From Cheiracanthium punctorium (Eukaryota; Arthropoda; Arachnida; Araneae; Cheiracanthiidae), in assembly GCA_038373885.1 (NCBI GenBank), contig JAWZYV010012402.1, forward strand, positions 62,001-126,000: a DNA stretch of 64,000 bases, written 5' to 3'. The notes under the pieces are model-generated. The model was not told where the DNA came from, made no database searches, and saw nothing but the letters and a program-made list of their open reading frames with translations. Numbering within the stretch: the first letter of the stretch is position 1; each line of letters begins with the position of its first letter. Position numbers and translations under genes: made by a program. Positions 55,850 through 64,000 of this stretch are shown here, piece after piece.

Positions 55850-56313
55850 CCCTTTATAAGGCCATAGTAAGAATAATTACCACCTACGGTATATTAAATA
55901 CAGAAATCAATAATCATTAGTGAGTTTTCTGATTTTTGTACTGTTATATTGGATATATATATTTTCCATATATCTAGATTCTAAGTTATATTTGACTTAT
56001 GAACTTTCCTTTCATTCGTAATTTTAAAGAGAGCTCGAATAATGACTCGAAAATTGAGCATAAGAATCATCGCTTTTAATTATATATTTTTGCGTTTAAT
56101 TCCGTGCACAATCAACAGGTAGTTTTCCGACTTTGATTTTGTGAATAATTAATGCATTCTCCTGCAAAATTTCTATGTTTTTTTAATACTTGTTTCTCCA
56201 ATTTTCATGTGGGATATTACAGTAGAGGGTAAATGTATGAATTAATCCTAAAAATGGCCAAAAAAATCCCAAATACTTTCGACTCTCTGCACATTAACTA
56301 GCCTTATAAAGAG
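55850..56313. mobile_element. TTAA MITE, CCCTTTATAAGGC family, 464 bp
   Basis: Ends CCCTTTATAAGGCCATAG and CTAGCCTTATAAAGAG with TTAA at 55846-55849 and 56314-56317. TTAA duplication and CCCTT ends are piggyBac hallmarks. The right-hand TTAA is shared with the next element. Confidence 0.85.
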
Positions 56314-56701
56314 TTAACGCTTGCCGTCCAGCGACACCACGGTGGTGTGGTATGTAAAGTATTGCTAAACGGCCGGCAACACCATAGTGGCGTACTAGTA
56401 TTTGCAATATGTTTGATCGCTAGACCAGTTTTTGACGTTTTGCTAACAGAGTTCCAAGGACAAAAAACAGAAGGCACGGAGGTCTACAAGGAGGGCAAAC
56501 GCAATGCTGTGAAAATGGTCCAAGCTGAAATCACCAATGAGTGATATAAAAGTCTTATGCTGCCATCTGGTGGTAATAAGTGCAAATAATTCCACTGAAT
56601 GCTGGTGATCTGTGGAGTTCTCTTAGTAATTTGTTAAAGTAACAACAAGTTACATACTTTAGCGAGTTTCTTGTTTTTACAAGTATTTGTGCCTTTTCAT
56701 C

Positions 56702-58521
56702 ATGGCAGACGAAAGAGAAGATACGATTATTTACGATGAATGCGCTTCCGAGTTGTCAGACGTTCCAATCGACTTTGCCGATATGGAAGAAGATATTGCA
56801 TCTCCAAAAAATGAAAGTGAAGCGGAATCTTCGGAAGATAGTGAAGTACTTACAAGAAAAATTTTGCCAGCGGTACGGTTGCCATGTGATTCGGATGAAT
56901 CAGACGAAAAAGACAATGTACCGTGGTCAGACTTAGATTTACCGAGGACCAATAATGAATTTGAAGGGTCTCCGGGTTCAAACGTATTTCCCAAAGATAC
57001 ACAGAGCGTCGACGATATCGTAGAATTATTTATTAGGAACGATTTATTTGAACATATTTGCAGGGAAACGAGCAAATACTACCATAAAAATTTCAATAGA
57101 TGGAAACTAGATGAAAAAAGTGCGAAATTTGTCAGTGTTTCCACAGATGAGCTTAGAAAATGGTTTGGGCTTAATATCCTTATGGGTATTTAAAAAAAAC
57201 AAGGATAGATGATTATTAGTCAACGAAACAGTTGATAGAAACTCCAGCATTTCGTAAAACGATGTCACGCAACAGATTTAGACAAATATTATCATATTTA
57301 CATTTTTCAAACAACAATAATAAACCGGGTAATGCCGACCGACTTTTTAAAGTGCAACCCGTAATTGATTATTTTTCCAAAAAGTCTGAAGAAAATTTTA
57401 ACCTTGGTCAAAACAACTCAATTGATGACGGAATGATACCATGGTGCGGACGATTAAATTTTAAAGTTTATAATCCGTCGAAAATTACTAAATATGGCAT
57501 ACTAATTCGAATGCTATGTGATTACAATACGGGATACATTTTCTCATTCAAAATATATTCCGGCACTAGACAGCCTTTAGAAAAAACTGTGATGGAACTA
57601 TTGACACATTCTTATGGAAAGTGGCATCCCTTATACATGGACAATTACTACAACAGTGAAGAACTTGCGGAGAATTTACTTAAAAAGAAATTCAAGTTTG
57701 AGGAATGATACGGCTACATAGAGGATTCCCAGAAAAATTAAAACTTGTAAAACTCAATATGTTTGAAGCTTGCCATCAAGGAAAAGGTGAAGTACTTGCA
57801 CAATTATGGAGAGCTTCGGAAACAAAAACGATTCGAAGGATCTCTACAATACACAATGCCACTTTAATTGACACCCAAAGAAAATGCAGAAAGACCAATG
57901 TCACAATAAAAAAACCTGAAAGAATATTCGACTGTAATAAATACATGAAGGGAGTGGATCGGGTAGACCAATATCTGAGCTACTACCCAATATGCAGAAA
58001 AACTATAAAATGGTCAAAAAATTTTGCATGTACACCCTCCAATAAAAGTATTCGAGAAAGAGAAATTTCCTACGTTGGTTTCGTATATTAAAAATTATTT
58101 ATCATAGAATATGAGCTAGGCTATGTATAAATATGAATTTCCATATTTCTGTCTGGTTGTGCGTTTTTCAAAAACTCAATTATTATTCGCAAATCTAAAA
58201 TAGGAAATTTCTCTCTTGCTCGAATACTTTTTTTGGAGGGTGTACCTGGTTAATTGCGAACTATTTAATGCATTCAGGACATATCAACATTTCAATACAG
58301 AACATAAGAGTCTCCGATTTCATGATTTTTTTAAAGTGTCTGAATCGTGGATAAAAGGTCATGTACCTGCTCCTGAGCAAAACTCGGACTCGGAGGTCGC
58401 TACTTCATCGCATGCATCCCATCATGATGCGATCAACAGACTTTCCGGTCAGCTAAAGCAACACCAGCTAATATTCATTTCTGAAATTAACAAACGAAAA
58501 GGAAGACCAAAAACAAAATAA
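56702..58521 (+). pseudogene. piggyBac-like transposase pseudogene
   Basis: The acidic N-terminus from ATG 56702 has YDECASELSDVP and a serine/acid-rich stretch. The DDE_Tnp_1_7 domain follows: IVELFIRNDLFEHI, FRKTMSRNRFRQILSYLHFS, DDGMIPWCGRLNFKVYNPSK (first D, near 57430), HPLYMDNYYNSEELAENL (second D, near 57640), and KYMKGVDRVDQYLSYYP (third D, near 57950). Lesions are an extra base near 57190, a TAG in place of the W codon of the DYWS motif (about 57214), a frameshift with a stop around 57690-57710, a frameshift near 58020, and the MITE at 58033. The C-terminus ends RKGRPKTK without the usual cysteine-rich tail. Confidence 0.9.
58033..58242. mobile_element. TA-flanked MITE inside the piggyBac gene, 210 bp
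   Basis: CACCCTCCAATAAAAGTATT and its inverse AATACTTTTTTTGGAGGGTG form TIRs of about 40 bp, flanked by TA (58031-58032, 58243-58244). Removal joins the transposase coding sequence on both sides (...FCMY|LVNCELFNAF), aside from a nearby frameshift. Confidence 0.9.
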
Positions 58522-58539
58522 GAAGAACAGTAAATTTAA

Positions 58540-58815
58540 CCCATTTGTGCCTGGATATTTTTGCGACTTTCTTCGATTTTTACTGATAACAGAAATAATA
58601 GATAAATTTCTGATGTCAACTTCTTGAATAAGGGATGATTTCTTTTAAAAGCATTATGCATAAAAATCGAAATATCAACATCCTACTTGGTCATGTTAAA
58701 ATATTTTGTAGAGTTGAGGCTCAATACTCATGAATAAAGGCTAGGAAAAATAAATAACGTTTTCGACTAATAGCGAAAATGCCGTCCCAAAAAAGGGACG
58801 CTAGGCATAAATGGG
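58540..58815 (+). mobile_element. TTAA MITE, CCCATTTRTGCC family, copy A, 276 bp
   Basis: Ends CCCATTTGTGCCTGG and GGCATAAATGGG; TTAA at 58536-58539 and 58816-58819. It contains a small hairpin CGTCCCAAAAAAGGGACG near its right end. It lies just after the transposase stop. Confidence 0.9.
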
Positions 58816-59027
58816 TTAATGTGGAAGTCTTGTGAAGTTGAGTTAGATCTTGGAGATTGTTTTGCTTCCTATTATCTAAAAGAGAAATTCTAAGTACCAA
58901 AGAAAATATATAAATCAAACTTTACATTTATATACATACGTATATCTTTCAAATTTCTTGAAAATAGTGGGACATGATTGAAACCTCGTGAGAACTAACA
59001 ATGAGATTAGTGAAATATGACAATTTA

Positions 59028-59202
59028 TGTTACTGGCAAAGTATGAAACGCCGGCATTCAATAAATTGCCTAAGCATTGTATACAATGCCGGACATTTTT
59101 AGGCAAAGTAGTAAATATGACTTATTACATATATTCCCCAGGCATTATATATAATACATAGGCATTCTATAGGATGCCTCATTTCATACTTTGCCGGTAA
59201 CA
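59028..59202. mobile_element. TA-flanked MITE, TGTTACYGGCAAAG family, 175 bp
   Basis: TGTTACTGGCAAAGTATGAAA is mirrored by TTTCATACTTTGCCGGTAACA, with TA at 59026-59027 and 59203-59204. The interior has ATGCC-rich words repeated (GGCATT, AGGCATT). Confidence 0.8.
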
Positions 59203-59316
59203 TATAATAACCCGATAACCTCAAAAACTGCCGACGACATTCGAATTAATCTTAATAAGTGGTGCTGGCTCCAAGCGAAGAAAATTTTACTAGACATGCG
59301 GACAGCAAAGTGTTAA

Positions 59317-59716
59317 TAAGTCATTTTTGACTAAGAATTTTTGAAAATACATAAATTTTTAAATTTTATTGTTGCTACCAAAAAGAGGTACATATTATAT
59401 TCTATTTCCCTACATTATTTTTTAAAATAATAACCTTTATTTAACAAAATACTTAAATTATACATTTTATTTTATTTTTTCATTAATTATTATCATTACC
59501 TTTGTACATAGTTTCCAGAAAAAGTAATTATTTTTACTACTGATGTGGAAAATTCATTCATCATCAGAGTTATTAGCGCAAATTTCTAAATATATTAATG
59601 ATAGCTTGCCTCTAACTAACTGGCTTAGTGAATATAAATTTTCATGCTTTCTAAATGCTCACAAAATGCTCAATACGCTGGAAAAAACATTTCATATTAA
59701 AAAATAAATTAAACTA
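59317..59716. other. AT-rich intergenic
   Basis: Nothing recognised between the piggyBac right end and the next MITE. Confidence 0.4.
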
Positions 59717-59720
59717 TTAA

Positions 59721-59996
59721 CCCATTTATGCCTAGCGTCCCTTTTTTGGGACGGCATTTTCGCTATTAGTCGAAAACGTTATTTATTTTTCCCAGCCTTT
59801 ATTCATGAGTATTGAGCCTCAACTCCGCACAATATTTTAACATGACCAAGTAGGATGTTGATATTTCGATTTTTATGCAAAATGATTTTAAAATAAATCA
59901 TTCCTTGTTCAAGAAGTTGACATCAGAAATTTATCTATTATTTCTGTTATCAGTAAAAATCGAAGAAAGTCCCAAAAATATCCAGGCACAAATGGG
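59721..59996 (-). mobile_element. TTAA MITE, CCCATTTRTGCC family, copy B, 276 bp
   Basis: Same length as copy A and about 95 percent identical by eye in reverse orientation. TTAA at 59717-59720 and 59997-60000. Confidence 0.9.
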
Positions 59997-60000
59997 TTAA

Positions 60001-60963
60001 TTTAAAAACAAAATCACAAATTCTTTCATAGGAATATTATGTTTAAGGCCTGCCAGATGGTGAAACAGCGCCATCTATCGACCGAATCGGCGTTGGGTCC
60101 GTTTTCGCGGAAGGAACAACATTGTCAATGGAACGCCCTCTAAATCTAAGTCCATGACAGGAGGTCAGAAACTATTCTATTGCACGAAAACCTTGGCGAT
60201 TAATGATTTTTGCACGCCAATAGTCAACCACACGTATCTTACTCTTTCTCAGCATTTCTCATTAGTAGGATTTCACTAAATATACCCTTTAGTTCACTTT
60301 AAGCACATGAAGATTTTGACGAGTTTAGAGAAAAAGCCCTCTTTCGTCAAAATTTGAATGACCCTCATTTTCTATTCTTCAAACTTCTTAGTAACTTTCA
60401 AGACCCACTAATGAGTCAATAAGAAAATAAAAGTGTTTTCAAAAATTTTTTAATTGAAATACTAAAAATAAAATTTTTATTAGTTATATATTCTACCTTG
60501 ATCTACTGAAAGACGTTTTTTCCCCCATAAAAAGCATCCATCAAAATTAAATTTTGCAGTCTAAAAATCTTTTTAGACATATACTTTCAGAGAATATTAT
60601 TCTGTTATCCGCAAAGTAAAAACCGGAATGTTTGCTAAAGTTTTAAATCGTGTTGTTTGTTTAAAAGCACAACAAATATGTATGTATATGTTAATGACGC
60701 AAACATGTCTATAATATTAAATTAGAAGACAACTTGACATTTTTTAAAACACAAAAGCGTGTTATAAACAATTGCCAGTGTACGTGTAATTTTCAAATTG
60801 AATTTTCAATTTTAAAAATTTTACTTTACTTTTATGTTGTGAAAACATAATATCAGTCCAAAATATTTAAATGAAGCCTGACCGTTATAAATACATATTG
60901 ATATTACTTTTTCGTATAGTTGTGGTAAAATAAACATAATTCACCCCTTTATGATGTAAATAA
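60001..60963. other. intergenic, nothing recognised
   Basis: A short GC-rich patch at 60050-60120 (GGCCTGCCAGATGGTG...) stands out, but no frame or repeat end could be assigned. Confidence 0.4.
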
Positions 60964-61180
60964 TGCCGACCAGCTTGTATGGTGGATAAAGCGCCGTACT
61001 ACGGTTTCGGGTTCAACACCCGAAGGTTGAGGTTCGATCCCCGTCTGGGCGTGGGTGTCATTGTGTCCGTCCCTTCATAGCGGGCACCGTTGGCCCACCT
61101 ACTAGGTGCCCCATAATAAAGTGAGTAGTGGCCAATGCCTCCACGGCATTGTTAAGGCCCGCCATCGGAAAAAAGGTATA
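60964..61180 (+). repeat. tRNA-derived SINE
   Basis: GCCGACCAGCTTGTATGGTG with TGGTGGATAAAGCG (A box) and GGTTCGATCCC at 61031-61041 (B box) form a tRNA-related head of about 87 bases. A body of about 120 bases follows with CTAGGTGCCCCATAATAAAG and ends GCCCGCCATCGG. The family also occurs inverted at 54335. The anticodon region does not fold as a canonical tRNA. Confidence 0.75.
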
Positions 61181-61564
61181 AATTTAGCTGAAGTAATTAA
61201 ATTTCTATATATCGAGAGGTAAAAATCACCGTTAATTGATTTTATTGTTGCATGCAATAATATGCAATGCGCAGATGAAGAATATTAAGCTTATTAAAAT
61301 TATTAAATTAAGCTTATTAAAATATTGCAGATATGAAAATATATTTATTATGTGTTATATTTTGTTTCACTGAGTGTATGTCTTACAAGTTACGTGTTAC
61401 ATTTCCACAAAATTTCATTCAAATTGGTGTTTCGAACGTCATGCCCTCTGTTCTGAATTGATACCCCATTACAAAAAGCTGCTTCTGGAATTAGCTGTCA
61501 AGAACACAGATTTAGGAATACCTAAATTGCTCATCCAATGTTCCTAATCGGGTGCTTTTTGTTG

Positions 61565-62614
61565 CAGTGGCGGCCCGTGGTCAAAAATGTTAGTGCAGCC
61601 GGAAGCATATGAGCCCCCCCCCCCCTTTTCCTCCGGAGAGGATAGGAAAATCTTTGTTACTGAATTCGAAAGCTGGCGGATTAAGCCCTCACCGAGGAAA
61701 AAAAAAAAAAAAAAAAAAAAGAAATTACATAAAAAATGTCAGAGATCCTATTTTACTTCCATAAAATGGACATAAATTTCAACCATCCGCTCTTATCCTC
61801 AAAATTGCATTAATCCGTGTCTGATTCGAAGTTTCCTTAGAATTTTCTTTTGTAACGAAAACTTGAGAAGAAGAAAAAAAAAAAAAGGAAAGAAAACTTA
61901 CTTATTTTTTATAAGTCAAATCAATCCTCCTTTCTTTTAAACATGCGAATCGGTCAGTGATGTCCCCATAAAAAGGCGTTGTTTTAATTCAGATATCAAT
62001 AATTTTAAAAGCTCTTTAAAATTTACCATGTTTAAAGAATTTTCTCGCTCGCCATGTCCTCTAAATGCCAGTTCTTGCTTACTTAAAAACAATACTGCTT
62101 TGATGGGTAATTGTCCATTCATAAGCGTCTATTCAGGCTTACCTTCTTGATAAATTCAGCAATATAAAGTCCAGAGTTTTCCAAACATATATTCTCCTTA
62201 CCCCCTCCCTCACTTCTCGTCCGAGCGAATCAGTTAGTCGAGTTCTCAAGTTCAGCCGCCGTTAGAAAATCTTCCATCGGCTGTATCAGCTGCATACTCC
62301 CTATGCCGGAGAGGCTGCTGACGTAGTCGTTGTCATGGCAACGGTGCTGCCAATTTTCTTTTCAGTGCTCTGGGCTGAACCAAAGATTTTCCCAATTGAA
62401 TTGCGGGAAGATTAAAGTGCTTTTTTTCTGAATGAGCGATCCGGCCACAATGAGTTTTTTTTGTTTTTTTCGGAGATTTTTTTAATTTACCGTAGGAATT
62501 CCACAATTCTAATCTGAATTTAGGAAAATTAGTAGAATAAATTATTTTAAAGTATGTGCTGGTAATTTCGAGTGCAGCCCGGCTGTACTTGCTGTATCCC
62601 ACGAGCCGCCACTG
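61565..62614. mobile_element. non-autonomous hAT-like element, 1050 bp
   Basis: CAGTGGCGGCCCGTGG and CCCACGAGCCGCCACTG are the ends. The 8-bp duplication TTTTGTTG is perfect (61557-61564, 62615-62622). The interior is without a transposase, carries C and A homopolymers, and includes a segment shared in inverse orientation with 29590-29720. The subterminal GTGCAGCCGG / GAGTGCAGCCCGG words are also inverted. Confidence 0.95.
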
Positions 62615-62622
62615 TTTTGTTG

Positions 62623-64000
62623 CCAAAAATGCACCCCATTTCTGCCACTATCATGGCTGCCGTCGATGTAAAATAGAACATTCGTTGCAATACTTCAGAA
62701 AAATAAATAAGTTCGAAGTAAAATATTTCGATACGAGTACTTATTAAAATACAGATCGTTCTAAAATGATTGAAAATACCATTATAATTTAAGTTATTGC
62801 CATTCTGCGCATGCCACTATCATGGCTACCATTTGGAGGCAACAAGTTTTCTCTCTTTATGCTCAATCTACAGATTCCTATATCTATGGTCAAGAACGTT
62901 CGACGGTTCTGATAGACGGAAAACCGTAGAACGTTCTTGAACTTGGGTAGCTACGTACAATATAAGCAAAAATATATTTCCTGCCCTAACGCATAACCAG
63001 AATGATCAAGACACAGGACGTAAAAATTCATTGCGTTATAAGTTAAAATTTGAGAATATTGATTGATTTTGAAGGAATTGACTGTTTGATGGAAAATAAA
63101 AAAAAGAAAGTTTAATTAAAAATATGAACTTGTGTGCTACTTTTTATAAAAGTAGAATATCTACTAGAACATAGAATATCTATTAGTTAATATTAATACT
63201 GAAATACCTGTTAATATTGAAATTTCTATTTAACGATTTATATGTCATTTTAAGTGATCTGGATAAGTTACAAGTCCAATTGTAGTATGGATGGGTTATT
63301 AGAATATTTTGGTATAGCATCCATATTTCAACTTTTTGCTCTCACTTTTCCCACGCACGACTAGGTAAATAGAGCATACACAATTAAAAAATCTTTTACC
63401 TAAAAATTTAACAGTGCCCAAAAAAAGTCACAAAAACGATTTCTGATTGCTGTACAGAACATTATAGCAAAAACTGAATAATACTTAACCTTTCCAACTG
63501 TAGGTAATTCAATTTTGAATTTCGAGATAGCTAATCGACTACTCCGATCGAAGTTTGTACGTGTTGATACTAACGTATTGAAAAGCAAAGAGATTTTATC
63601 TTTAGCTTCAAGCCTTGGCCCCAAAGGATCATAGGTCATTCGAAGACGAAGGCCGTGTGCATGCTTCACGCAGTAGCACTAGCGAAGGCTGTAACGAACC
63701 TGACAAGAATGAATGAAAAGAACCCACCTGTGATCCATTAGCAACTTTGGCGTGCGGAATCCTGGACGAGCTCTCGATCTCGAACTTCCTTTTTTGCATG
63801 AACAGTGTCTGTACTATTTCAGGTAAAGAAGTTACATCTAGACAATGAGCTTCGTTCCTTTCACATCAGGCTGGAAAAACACTTCTCTCGCCGTGGTAAC
63901 AACTCTGAACACTTTTCCATTATTTAAAGAAAGGTTATAATTCTATTTATACTCCCGAATAGGGTGGGGCTGTACATAGAAATGTATTTCTCGCTCTTGT
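62623..64000. other. intergenic to window end; hairpin at 62889-62940
   Basis: TCAAGAACGTTC...GACGGTT pairs with AACCGT...AGAACGTTCTTGA around a 12-base loop. The 89-codon minus frame at 63400-63669 has no domain. No gene is called. Confidence 0.45.

Larger units (their letters stand above)
56318..59312 (+). mobile_element. piggyBac-like transposon, degenerate, about 3.0 kb
   Basis: The left end CGCTTGCCGTCCAGCGACAC and the right end (inverse of CACTTTGCTGTCCGCATGTC) are related imperfect inverted repeats. TTAA stands at 56314-56317 and 59313-59316. It encodes a broken piggyBac transposase. At least three MITEs lie inside: 58033-58242 within the gene, 58540-58815 after it, and 59028-59202 near the right end. 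Confidence 0.75.

Noticed and set aside
60964..61050. Functional tRNA gene
   Set aside because: Good B box, but the element continues into a SINE body shared with 54335-54505.

Overview
The window is eukaryotic nuclear DNA: strongly AT-rich, gene-poor, with long microsatellites and poly(A) runs, spliced-gene signals rather than bacterial ones, and a dense layer of cut-and-paste transposons. The intact transposase type (Tc1-like, DD34E), the tRNA- and 5S-derived SINEs, and the piggyBac, Merlin, hAT-like and unclassified 8-bp-TSD DNA transposons point to an arthropod. From memory of similar Tc1 proteins I favour an arachnid, probably an orb-weaver-like spider; this is an inference, not shown by the sequence.

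Layout. 0-7 kb: a PIN-like pseudogene fragment at the edge, an intact Tc1-like element on the minus strand (1435-2843), a tRNA-like SINE head, and a 2.6-kb long-TIR DNA transposon (4367-6984) with a broken transposase and a nested TA-type MITE. 8-16 kb: a tRNA SINE split by a hAT-like element, then a three-layer nest: an old Tc1-like element (11208-15610) carrying a 5S-rRNA-derived SINE with an 11-bp TSD and a second long-TIR transposon (12743-15396) with the same 8-bp target CTGTACAT as the first. 15.96-30.93 kb: a 15-kb segment bounded by CAGTGCCGTAA / TTACGGCACTG ends and a perfect 8-bp TSD (TTTTGACC), i.e. a giant hAT-like composite. It holds four hAT-type MITEs, a complete 3.2-kb non-coding LTR element, and paired inverted repeats. 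32.1-32.8 kb: a solo LTR with TATA box, poly(A) signal and 4-bp TSD. 33.2-39.3 kb: the only good candidate for a host gene, with a first coding exon, a 322-bp tandem repeat in its putative intron, and a terminal exon with poly(A) signal. 39.5-40.7 kb and 54.9-56.3 kb: two copies of a long-TIR/foldback element joined to a TTAA MITE. 42.3-44.1 kb: an 80-bp tandem array and a degenerate Merlin element. 44.16-46.49 kb: a 2.3-kb foldback palindrome. 46.7-52 kb: hAT MITE, pogo-like MITE, AAGCTTG-rich element, two minisatellites, and a perfect 24+24 bp palindrome. 52.8-54.2 kb: a second, almost identical Tc1-like copy on the plus strand. 55.8-60 kb: a cluster of TTAA-flanked piggyBac-type elements, one carrying a broken transposase with two further MITEs inside it. 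60.9-64 kb: tRNA SINE, a 1-kb non-autonomous hAT-like element, and sequence without recognisable features.

No operon, CRISPR or bacterial content was seen. The biology here is a history of transposon insertion into transposon that can be ordered from target-site duplications. Only the two Tc1-like copies encode an apparently intact transposase. The sequence could therefore include a currently mobile Tc1 family. The non-autonomous hAT-like, piggyBac-like and mariner-like elements would depend on transposases encoded elsewhere.
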